Below are positions 44,480-55,800 of a DNA stretch of 64,000 nt, piece by piece; the stretch's first letter is position 1; each line of letters begins with the position of its first letter. The stretch covers positions 14,570,001 to 14,634,000 of the forward strand of contig NC_045132.1 in the NCBI RefSeq assembly GCF_007655135.1. The letters are read 5' to 3'. This DNA comes from Punica granatum (Eukaryota; Streptophyta; Magnoliopsida; Myrtales; Lythraceae). The position numbers and the translations under genes were made by a program. The notes under the pieces were generated by a model, which was not told the origin of the DNA, did not search any database, and saw only the letters and a program-made list of their open reading frames with translations.

Positions 44480-45170
44480 TCACACTTAGTGGGTTCAGGC
44501 TCGATCCGTTTGCTTTGCTTGCATATTTATTTATCGCTTTCCGCACATTTTATTTTTCGCACATTTACTTTTCTGCACTTGCATTGCATCATTCTAGCGG
44601 ATTTAGGTACCAAAAGCCTGAAATCCCACGGGTGCCGATTTAGGAAGCTAGGTTAGTCAGAGGTTTCGAGTAAGGGAACGGATCGAGTCGGCTCTGCCAC
44701 CGAACCGGCCCCCAAAGATCCTCGCTTGATTTCAAGGAATTGACGCCCTTGAATCTGGAGCCCCTATCCCTAGTCAGTGGTTTTCCCAGTAGAACACTGA
44801 AATCATGCATAAACAGGATCCGTCACGCTGGACCGAAATAACTTTCATGCCATCAACCGACCCAAAAGTTGAGCCTTTGAGTCGGCTCTTAGTTCTTCTT
44901 TTAGGCGGGCCTTTTGCTGTTTTTCACAAAGAGCGATGTACACTGTAACAAATACAATTATAATGTATTCTTTATGCACCTGCATGCACATTTTCAAACA
45001 AATTAGAACATTGCATTGGTTTAATGTTTAGGTTCCCTTTTTCAAATGAACTATCTTTGCAAAACTGGAAACTTGAATCAAATCGATGTAATGGCATTAG
45101 CTTTTAAAAACTCATACATTGCATGCATTCTAACTATTTTTATGTTTGCACAGCAGCTGCCATGTCCCGC

Positions 45171-45390
45171 ACGACAGGCGAGTCGTGCCAACATTCGCAG
45201 GTAGACCACTCGCGGTCTTCACCTCTCCATGGTGAGACATGCTATGATCAGAGGCTGTTCACCCCGGCTACACACCCCACACGACAGGCGAGTCGTGCCA
45301 ACCTTCGCGGGCAGGCCACTTGCGGCCTTCACCCTTCCTCCATGGCAAGGCGAGCTGTGGATCAAGGGGCCGACCCACCTTCCAAGGTGA
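45171..45390 (+). repeat. 111-bp tandem duplication
   Basis: CGACAGGCGAGTCGTGCC occurs at 45171 and 45282, each followed by similar CACTCGCGGTCTTCACC-type text. The same duplication occurs near 54511-54720 in internal region 2. Confidence 0.75.
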
Positions 45391-45877
45391 GACTAACCAG
45401 CACTAACTTCTTCCTAACAGAGAGTGTCACCGCGTGATCGAATGCATATCTCTCTGTGTGACCCCGCACATCTACCAGCGATCGAGCGCGCTTCACACAT
45501 GTCCAAATATGTTCACACCAACTCATGCACGCACGCTCAGCGTATCAATGCATGTCTCTTGGCGTGCTCGCACTACGCCTACCAGGCTAGTTCACTTCCC
45601 TGCACTCTTACATTGGAATTGCGAACAATTCATGCTCCTTCCTTGTTTCCTTCTTCCATTGCAGGAAATCCCCAACAAGAAGGCAGCTTGAATATTGAAC
45701 GACCACAATTGAGACAACAAACGTCTCTCATTTAGCTCCTTGGGATTTCAACATTGAGTTCCCACATTCTCTTCACAAAGACTGCAAACAAATCAGAGTC
45801 ACCTCTTTGCAGCGCTTTGCACTATTCCCTAACACTTGCCTTTGCTTTTACATTTCCTGTACTTTTCTATCAAACCT

Positions 45878-46062
45878 GCATTTATTGCTTTTGGGCCTCA
45901 GCCCAGCATTTACTACTTTCGGGCTTTGGCCCAGCATTTATTGCTTTCGGGCTTCAGCCCCGCATCGGGCTTCGGCCCAACATTTACTGCTTTCGGGCTT
46001 TGGCCCAGCATTTACTGCTTTCGGGCCTCGGCCATGCATTTACTGCTCTCAGGTTCATCTTA
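45878..46062 (+). repeat. 28-bp minisatellite, about 6-7 units
   Basis: Units GCATTTACTGCTTTCGGGCT..GGCCCA start at 45878, 45906, 45934, 45980 and 46008, with one shortened 18-bp unit at 45962. It is the counterpart of the larger array at 55240. Confidence 0.88.
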
Positions 46063-48784
46063 AGTCCAAAATAGGCTTGGATTCTAATTCATCCATGCGA
46101 TACTTCGAGAGACGAATCTGACCCCTTTCACTGGAAAGGCTGGAAGTAATAGCTCCACAAGAAAAGCATGACCCAATCCTCAATCGCAGGAGACACCGGC
46201 ACAATCATGCTTCCAACCAAAGAATGGATCTCATCCACCTCCACTGTGATCGCCAACTAAACATTGGGGCAACACGAGCACCCTTCCTTAAGCTCCCTTT
46301 CGCTTCCATTTAAATGCATTCCCGATCAAGCTTCTGGCATGAATAAACTTTTCAAGGGGCATTATGACAGTCCTGAAGACGCCCTGTTGGTTTTGTCGGA
46401 CTTGTTCGACTCGCCTATTCTCAGGAGACCCGACTCCTCGAGCCTTCCCTAGGGCGACTGCGCATGCCTACTCACAACTAGGGAAAACATGCTTATGTGA
46501 CCCTAGTCACGGTCTAACCACTTCAGAGTGGTGATGACCAGATTCCCAGAAACAAATATCGTCTGCACGCGGCACCCCATGGGTCCCGGGCGGGACAAAA
46601 AGGGATTTTCCCATGGGATCACCTCATATTTCTTACCACATATGCCCCCGCATAATCGCCTAATGCATTGTCTTCTTTGTCATCCTTCACAGGGGCACAA
46701 TGACCACAGGCGAAGAGCGATGCGCGAGTTCATGCTTCCCTGAGAACTTGTCTCGGACCCTTTCCTTATACTTTGACGAGGGAGGTGTTCGACGATGAGG
46801 TGCCCACTATGAAGCCGAAAACAAGGACAATTGAGTGAATCACTCAGCATCGATGCAATCGTCTTCCTCGAACATCCATTGCCTTCAACAGCGTGCACCC
46901 TCCAAGAGGTACGCACTGTAAAGAACAATAAGAGATGATCGGAGACATCGCACAAGGCGCCTGCCATAGGCCACTTCCACAAATGAAGACCGGGCATCCC
47001 CGATCAACATTCATACCGGGCAACCTTGGTTCCCTATTCATGGGGCAATTCTACATTTTCTTTCTAGTCAACAGGGGAAATTCACATGTAATGCTTTACA
47101 ACGGCAAATGACACAAAGTTCGACATCCGAGTGCACGAGAGTCAAATTTTCAAGAAAGCGGGTCCTCACAAAATAGGGCTAGCAACACGCAATGAGTCTC
47201 CACAAGGAGAAGCACACCAAAGCGGCCTCGGCGATGCAAAGTCGAGGAGTTTCAAACTAAAACACGGGGCACAAAACAAATCCCAGGTGTAAGAAAATAA
47301 TAAAGAGAGCGAAAAGAAGCGGGAAGAACCGGCCAATGAAGAGAGAGAGAGAAATGACACGGAAAAACCCGCCAATGAACAAAACAAGGTACCGCTGAGA
47401 TTTAAAACTCTGGCACCGCCAATCTTGAGAAATCAACAAACCCCGACAAAAGGGGAGCAGCAGACACAACTCCTCGATGGAGACAGAACACAATGCACTC
47501 GGGGGTCAAATCTTTCGAATCCTTTGCCTTTGCAAACTCGAGAAATAAAAGAATCGAGCTCGCTAGGTCGAAAACTCCTTTTGGAGCGACCTAGGCAAAA
47601 GCTAGGGTAAAAGAGAGGCACGATCGGAAACCCTTTGGGGCGGTCGTGGCAAAAGGAGAGCTCTTCCCCTTTAGGTTGAGAGGTGCGGCCCCGAGGTAGG
47701 TGACCGTAGCAAAAGGAGAACAAAACGAGAGATAGATAAAATTGCCCCCTAGTCTCTCACACATCGTGCGGACAAGGGATCCCCAAGGGAAGTGGCCAGT
47801 TTATCTATTCTAACACGATCCCCGATCAGCTCTCCAATACCATTCAACCGTCCAAGAGGGAACCTTCCTCAAGCATAGTGGGCAACTGAATACGCCGTTC
47901 AAGCAGTTCAATACAGCCTACACAACAGCAGGACGAAGAAAAATGGGAGTACATCTCGCTGCAGGCGTGAACCCGTGTATCCTTTTAACTTGGGGCAACG
48001 TGTTTCCCAAGCTTTCTCTTTTCTCTTTGTCTTTGCATAACTCCAAATTGGTCGCAGCCACCCTTTAACAGGCTACCGTAGAGCCAAAATCCTAGACATT
48101 CCTCTCCGGGGGTCTAGTCATAACACTTCGGAAATGGTCAAACCGAGTCTGACCAAATCTAAACAGAAATCCCAAACGGGTTGCAAATGTAGTCGTCCTA
48201 TGGCATCTAGATGATAAGGGTCAAAAGCCGACAGGCGTGTCGAACAAACAATAGAACTGCTAGGGCATCATCAGGGAAGTCTCGATATGCCCATGCATGG
48301 CTAACGGGAGCCCCGAAACTAAAGATTTGTGCGTCACAATGACGCTCTTTCTGGTGCTCACCTGTACCTATCACTTATTAGTATTTCTCACATGATCTAC
48401 TAGTAATGCTAGGATTACAGGTATCACATGGTAAGAACTTCAACAGACTCTGATCCCCAATCTAATGGGGTACGTAGGCGCTCTTTCTCAGAGCTCGAGT
48501 CTCGTAGCACAAGATGCCGGTTTCCGGTAAACTTCTGCAAGTCAAAGCATGACTGCTCAAGCAGTAAATCCGGCATCCCGCAAAGCAAAATCCCTCATTG
48601 AACGGCCGGGGCATCATCAGCGAAAACATAATTGTCTTCAGCCGAAAAGCCAACACACGCCATAAAGCAAAACCATCCTTCAGCAGCAAAGCAGCTTTCA
48701 GCAAAGCACAATTCCCCAGCATTTGCACTTTATCTTCCGCATGTTATTTTATGCAATGCACCTTTCCTTTAAGCAACGCAAGTT

Positions 48785-48947
48785 CGCCGGGCAAGCACCC
48801 GTACTTCTTGCAATCTCTTCTCCCTCCGCCGGGCAAGCGCCTGTGCTTCTTGCAATCTCTTCTTCCTCCGCCGAGCAAGCGCCCGCGCTTCTTGTCTTCT
48901 CCCTCCGCCGGGCAAGCGCCCGTGCTTCTTGCAATCTCTTTTCTTTT
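48785..48947 (+). repeat. 42-bp minisatellite, 4 units
   Basis: CGCCGGGCAAGCRCCCGT..CTTCTTGCAATCTCTT starts at 48785, 48827, 48869 and 48906 (one unit shortened). It occupies the place where internal region 2 has the 82-bp array, and both share CTTCTTGCAATCT. Confidence 0.88.
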
Positions 48948-49320
48948 CCCCAAGCAAACATCCGTGTCTTTGCGAAATTCCTTCTTGCATTTATCGCTTT
49001 CAGGCTCCGGCTTCGCATTTACTGCTTTTGGGCTTTGGCCTCGTGTTTACCACTTTCGGATTTAGACATTACGCATTCACTGCAACTATGTTCTTTCCTT
49101 TAAGCACGCTCATTTCCTTTATGCAAACACTCATTCAATTTTCTGCAAAGATTCTTCGCATCTCATTCTACTCTTGTTATCTTTATGCTAGGTACAACAT
49201 CCCTACACATCCAAAGTAAGAGGAAGAAGAGGGTGATCAGAGGTGCCATGCCGATTATTGTTAATCAAACTGGGGTGTTTCAGAAGTCTTTGGCTACATC
49301 CTCTACCCGAGCACATAGTC

Positions 49321-49334
49321 AAGGAGGGGCAAGC
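49321..49334 (+). other. Polypurine tract, internal region 1
   Basis: AAGGAGGGGCAAGC directly precedes LTR C. Confidence 0.75.
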
Positions 49335-52300
49335 TATCAGCACCCCATTTTGGCTCATCAATCCAAACAACAGTATCAGCAGCAATTCAGGCAACGACTC
49401 GAGTAGGAATACAGAAGAAGGCTCGACAGAGCAAGAAATCACTATTCATCCTCGAGTCAACAAAATTAAGCAGATGACATGTCCAAACGACAGAAGGATC
49501 CCTGGGATCACCGAAAGGCAACAGAACGACTAGAGAGCTCAACAATATCCAAAACCGGCATTTTCAGTATACTAGATAAATAGTCCTATTTTTCGATAGT
49601 TCGCTCGACCGTCGGAAGATAGCCAATATTGGACTTCAAAAATCCACATTAGTGTCAAACAGATGAAAAGTGTCTTCAAAAGCATTTTGCAAATCATCTG
49701 TTCTATAGAGAATAACCTTCTGTATATAGACAACTTTTCGGTGGAAGTCCAAAAATGCCGGTTTCCCGGAGAAAAGTCAATTCCAAATGTCAGATACGGC
49801 TATGCCTCACAAGCATACAGAGCACGAGCAGTGCTTCAAATTGTCTCTTAGAAGCCACACAGACACTTCAAATGACTTCCAAGTGACAAACGGGTATACC
49901 TCTCTTCAGAAATGCATAACCGGAGACTAGTCAGATGGAATTACGGCAAACGAAGTTCATACTGCATTACCCTAAAAACTCTAGCGAACATCCACAATTG
50001 GGGAAAACAGACAACGGAACCCTTGTCAGTTTCCCGAGTAACCTCCGAGGAGCAGAAATGGCCATTTTCAGTGGAAATGCATATCTGGAGGTCCTTTCTA
50101 CGGAAACTTGACGCCGGATGCCTACCTTACATAGTGCTATACACCCCAAGGCTCAATGTGAAATCGTCGGACTGAACTGCACAATTCATCTAGACCTCCC
50201 AAGCAGTGCTTTAAGGGTCTTAGATGCACTTTTCATGTCCTTAGAGGTCCAATCTCGATAAACAGAGATCACGGTGATCTCCGAATCGCTTAAGCAACTC
50301 AGAAAGCAATCTGAAAAATTCAATTTTGGCCTCCTAGGACGTCTCCGGCCCCACATTTGCATTACCAGCTTATGGGTCAATCGTTCACGTTGTCTGACAA
50401 TTCATGTCAAAATGACCATCGTGGGATGCAGATACAAGATATGCTGTCAGAAGCGATTAACTTAGCTCTGGTCACCTAAAATGAGAAAAAATCAGCTTTT
50501 GAGCCTTGGGACCACACGAGGCATTTTGTCATGAAAAATGGCAATCTTGGGACAATTTGAATCGTTTTATCGCGTACATCGCCGATTCGACGTTCAATTT
50601 GAATCACGGACCTCGAACACACGATCAATCGAGACTCGAGCTTCCTCTCAACTCAACTTCAACCCAAGCGGGACCCACGATATCTTCTTCCCCTTGCTCA
50701 AGACAAAGCTAGCCAAGTTGCATGCAAACGACCACCACAGGGGGTCAATTATGAGTCGGGAGCCGTTGACCTTGCCTCAAAATTCTATCAGGAGACTCCG
50801 TGGCGACATCCGACCCGACTTGTGCCAGACGGGTCAAACATTCCGGACGTGCTCTATTTTCCGTGATCTTTGCAGGGCTGTACGGGTCGACTCGATAACT
50901 CTGGGACTAAACGACCACTACAGTCACCTCTGGGGGTCAGTTAGGAGATAGGAACCGCTGACCTTGCCTCAAAATTTCATCGGGAGCTTCCGTGGTGACG
51001 TCCGACCTGACTTGTGCCAGTCGGGTCTGTTCAGTGTTCCTGCCGGTTTGTTTGTGCATTTCAAGTCTGTTCAACGAAAAACAACCCAAATTCGACCCAA
51101 CAAAGGTCCAACCCGATTTCTAATAGTCCCATCCCGCATCCCGGGACTAGGTATGACCAGTCTCGACTTAGAGGAGCTAGGACTTTTACGTTTTCGTTTT
51201 GTTTACGGAGTTATAAGTTGATTTTATGCATGTTTAGCTTCCAAGTTTTAATTTTTATGCAATTTCAATATTATATCATGCATGTTTATTATCGTAATAC
51301 GTACTAGCATGTCGGGAGATGTTTAAATCGAAGTCGAGGAAACCATATTGACCCGGAAAAGCCGAGATACCTCTCAAATTAACCTCTTAGAGAGGTAATT
51401 GAGGGTATTCTTGACCTTTTTGGGTCAAGACCGGTTTCCTTGCCCGATTTGAGTTGTTTCCCGAATTTCATGTTTTCCCGCATCCATGGAACCGGTATTG
51501 TTTTATCAATTCGGTAAATAATGTGTTTGTCCATGCTTGTAAGCTTGAATGAGTTTTCCAAACTCTTGGCAGGCTTTGTTAATCGTGTCATTTATCGTGT
51601 TTGTTGTTTGAGCATGCGAGAAATGATTCGAAACGAGACGGGGAAACTCGTAGAACCCGATGTGGGCCATGAGACCACTCGGTTTTCTCCAAGGAGAAAT
51701 GGCCGAGTGTCTCTTAGACTCGTACAGGTTGCACGAGGTTTCCTCTCCCCGTTTTAAGTCCGTTCTCGAATTTGGTGTAATTTGCAATCTACGTTATTGT
51801 CGAAATATCGCATGAAAATATCTTTTCCAAACAAAACATGCATGAATTTAGGTATCGATGACTCATTCGGGTCCATTCGGTTACGAGGGTATTTTCAGTC
51901 ATTGGACCAAATTATCATCGATCCTTATGGAATCGCCTTGATCGCCGAGTCACGAATCGTTTTCATAATTAATGCATTCGGCACAACCCTTAAGCATTAA
52001 TTCCACAAACAAGTTAATCGGGACGCTCACATGATTAAACCCACTTCACACTGACAAATCTTGCATGAATTGGCCATTAATTGATAACTCGCGTCGATGA
52101 GTTGTCAAATGACGTTAGTGCCCTTTTTAAAACTTGTCTATTTCAAAACCCGAAATGCGCGGTCCGATATAGAATGGATGTCTGGGAAGGGCTTCTGTGT
52201 CTCAACTTGAGTTTTACCTGATTTCACGGAACTCATGTCAGGATACAAAAGATATTTCTAAATAACTTCTGGGTAAATCGACCGGTTCTTTGGCTTTTTC

Positions 52301-53799
52301 AGGGTTTTGCACAACCCTGGACAATCCAAGAAATTGGTCGACATCGGCTACAGACCGAGGTGGCCCGCACTGCGATGTTTTCGCTTTCTAAAAATAATTT
52401 TCAAATAAAGGGCAAAATCGTCTTTTCACAATTCAGCGATACCTCTAGGGTTAGCTTGACAGAAACACTACAGTACAGGATAGGAACGGGTTACTTGTTC
52501 AGGTGCAGGTTTATCTGCATAGCCTTTTCTTATCTAACTGATGAGTTTCTGTCATCCTATCATAGACTCAAGTAACCAGAATGGTTATCTCTGTCACAAA
52601 ACATGCAAAATCCTGATTAATCATTCACTCGATCTAACCAAATGCTAGACAATGGTTAGGGGAACTCTAGGTTCCAAATCTAGAGTCAAAACACGAGTTT
52701 GGTTAATTCAGTGGTATTTCAGTGTCACAATACAGAACAACTGTAAAAGCAATCCACACACACAAGATTTGACTCTCTTTGTCAAGTTCTCAAAACAAAG
52801 CCGAATGCTAAAACATTGGCACGTGCTTGTTTGTCTAGGGTAGGATTTGCATGCCAAAATACCCCGGATTAACAACTTATTAAAGCACGTACACTCGATA
52901 ATAACAAACACATGTCTGTTATTTACCTGCTGCGTGTTATCTTTCAGCACTTGTTTGTCATGCGGGTCGAGCCTGATCCCTAGGCCAAATAATATTAGGG
53001 TTCAACGCCCTAATCATCACTTATAGGGTCCAACGCCCTATTCAGTGAGAGCGTGCATCGAGTTCCATTTCTTCGGTTTTTCCTTAAACTCACGGTGAGT
53101 TGGAGCGGAATAATAACCGAACGCGATTCGACTGGAATTCGACCATTTGTAATTTGTATTTATTGTTTTCGAGAGCATTGTAAGGATTTTATTTTATAAA
53201 TTCATTCTGTAAGAATTCCAATCGGTGAGCGAACGGTCCGAGAGTCGAATTAATCGAATCGGTCTAATGCTTGCCCAAAGGAAAGTAAATTCAAGATCTC
53301 ACGGTTTTTGTTCACGCTGGAATTCAACCTCCACGGTTTAATGAACTGTAACGCAAGATTGTGAACCAATTCCCCGACGCACGAGTTTACTTCTCTCTCG
53401 GTTTCTCGACCGACATCGCTTAATTCATCGAATTTGCTGTGTCAAAACGTGCGAGCCGAGCGCAACTTAATCTATGGGGTAAATAATAAAACACGCAAGC
53501 CTAGCAAACCGAAGTACCGAAAGGGCGTGCGGGATATAGGCCCGCACGTAACATGAACCCCCGAACTCGGACTTTCCGGTTCTGTAAAGACCATTGCCTT
53601 AGCAAAACTAGGTGTTCCATACCCCTAGACCCGGGTAACTTATCCGCCCTTGACCTTCGGGTCGTAAAATGATAAGTGGCGACTCTTTCTCACGCATGTC
53701 CGTCAAGCGTCCCCACAGGAAAGTGGACACTCCCAAGCCGCGCAATTTCAGGTCGCGCACATGCGGGCCTCGACGAGAGTCCACATTCAAGTCCGTGCA
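49335..53799 (+). repeat. LTR C, shared middle LTR, 4465 bp
   Basis: It starts TATCAGCACCCC after a PPT and ends GTCCGTGCA three bases before a PBS-like site, so it is at once the 3' LTR of element 1 and the 5' LTR of element 2. It lacks roughly 0.75 kb present in LTR D between about 61740 and 62470, including the TATA region. From 51000 to 52020 it is nearly identical to LTR D. No coding is supported. Confidence 0.88.
50745..51128 (+). repeat. 192-bp tandem repeat in LTR C, 2 units
   Basis: GGGGGTCAGTTAGGAG-type starts lie at 50745 and 50937, 192 bp apart, each followed by TTGACCTTGCCTCAAAATT-type text. The second unit is partial. LTR D has three. Confidence 0.85.
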
Positions 53800-53802
53800 G
53801 CT

Positions 53803-53820
53803 TGATGACTCCGCTGGGGA
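53803..53820 (+). other. PBS-like site, internal region 2, changed
   Basis: TGATGACTCCGCTGGGGA differs from the site at 44462 at three positions, including the third base, so pairing with a tRNA CCA end is impaired. Confidence 0.65.
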
Positions 53821-54510
53821 CACACTTAGTGGGTTCAGGCTCGATCCGTTTGCTTTGCTTGCATGTTTATTTATCGCTTTCCGCACATTTTATTTTTCCC
53901 ACATTTACTTTTCTGCACTTGCATTGCATCATTCTAGAGGATTTATGTACCAAATACTTGAAATCCCACGGGCACCGTTTTAGGAGGCTAGGTTAGTCAG
54001 AGGTTCTGAGTAAGGGAACGGATCGAGTCGGCTCTGCCACCAAACCGGCCCTCAAAGATCCTCGCTCAATTTCAAGGAATTGACGCCCTTGAATCGGGAG
54101 CCCCCATTCCTAGTTAGTGGTTTTCCCAGTAGAACACTGAAACTATGCATAAATAGGGACCGTCATGCTAGACCAAAAATAACTTTCATGCCGCCAACCG
54201 ACCCTAAAGTTGAGTCTTTGAGTCGGCTTGTAATTTTTCTTTTAGGCGAGCCTACTGTTGTTTTCACTTAATGAGTGTTGTACAATGTAAAGAACTCATG
54301 TTATAATTTATTCTTTCTGCACCTGCATGCACGTTTTCAAACAAACTAGGACATTGCATTGGTTTAAAGGTTCAAGTTCCAATTTTCAAATGAACTATCT
54401 TTGTAAATCTGGGAACTTGAATCAAATCGATGCAACGACATTAGCTTTTGAAAACTCATGCATTGCATGCATTCTATCTATTTCTATGTTTGCATAGCAA
54501 CTACCATGCC

Positions 54511-54720
54511 CCGCAGGACAGGCGAGTCGAGGCAATCTTCGCGGGTAGACCACCCGCGATCTTCACTTCTCCATTGCAAGATGCGCTGTGACCAGAGGCC
54601 GAGTCTATCCCGGCCACCCACCCCGCACAACAGGCGAGTCGTGCCAACCACCGCGAGTGGTCCACCGGCAATCTTCACCCTTCCTCCACGGCAAGACGAG
54701 CCGTAGCCCGAGGGCCGATC
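54511..54720 (+). repeat. 111-bp-type tandem duplication, second copy
   Basis: ACAGGCGAGTCG starts at about 54519 and again at about 54629, matching 45171-45390. Confidence 0.7.
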
Positions 54721-55234
54721 AACCATCCCAGGCGAAGTTAATCAATACTAACTTTCGCTTGACTGACTGTATCATCGACGTGCCTTGACACATCTCCAAT
54801 GCACCTGTATAGACCTCTTCACGCAACAGTGCGCACCACTGGCATGTCCAGACACGTCACTGCGTACCACATGTACGCACCGTCAGCACATCTCTTGTGT
54901 GCACCAATGCACGTCTCTCGATGTGCTCGCACGATGCCTATCAGGCTAGTTCGCTTCCCTACACTCTTGCATTGAAATCCTGAACAGTTCATGCTCCTTT
55001 ATTGTTTCCTTTTCCCATTGCCGCAAATCCCCAACAGGAAGGCAGCTTGACTACTGAACGACCGCAATTGAGACAACAAACGTCTCTCATCCAGCTCCTT
55101 GAGATTTCAACACTGAGCTCCCACCCTCCCTCCACAAAGATTGCAAGCAAATTAGAGTCATCGCTTTGCAGTGCCCAGCACTATTCCTCAGTATTGACCT
55201 TTGCTTTCACATTTCTTGCACTTTCCTATCGAGC

Positions 55235-55800
55235 ATGCATTTACTGCATTGGCCTTCGGCCCTGCATTGGGCTCCGGCCCCGCATTTACTGCATTGAGTT
55301 TCGGCCCCGCTTTGGGCTTCGGCCCTGCATCGGACTCCGGCCCCGCATTTACTGCATAGGGCTTCGGCCCTACTTTTGGGCTTCCGCCCCGCATCGGGTT
55401 TCAGCCCTGCATCGAGCTCCGGCCCCGCATTTACTACATCGAGCTTCGGTTTCACTTTTGGGCTTCGGCCGTGCATCGACCTTCTGCCTCGCATTTACTG
55501 CATTGGGCTTCGACCCCGCTTTGGGTTTCGGCCCTGCATCGGACTTCGGCCCCGCATTTACTGCATCGGGTTTCGGCCCCGCATCGGGCTCCGACCCCAC
55601 ATTTATTACATTGAGCTTAGGCCCCACATCGGGCTCCAGCCCCACATTTACTGCATTCGGCTTCGGCCCAGCGTCGGGCCTCGACCCTACATTTACTACT
55701 TTCGGGCCCAAGCCCAACATTTATTGCATTTGGGCCTTGGCCCTACATTTACTACTTTTGGGCTCCGGCCCAGCATTTACTGCTTTCAGATTTTGAAACA
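55235..55800 (+). repeat. 18/27-bp composite minisatellite
   Basis: Units of 27 bp (GCATTTACTGCATYGGGCTTCGGCCCC type) alternate with 18-bp units lacking the TTTACTGCA part. Both lengths are multiples of nine, so any frame that is open stays open. It is an expanded form of 45878-46062. Confidence 0.88.

Larger units (their letters stand above)
44459..49334 (+). mobile_element. Internal region 1, non-coding
   Basis: This 4.9-kb region is collinear with internal region 2. It holds a 111-bp duplication (about 45171-45390), a 28-bp minisatellite (45878-46060) and a 42-bp minisatellite (48785-48947). Open frames here are short, have low-complexity products and are not matched by position in region 2. 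An Ogre/Tat-like origin is suggested by the PBS only. Confidence 0.75.
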
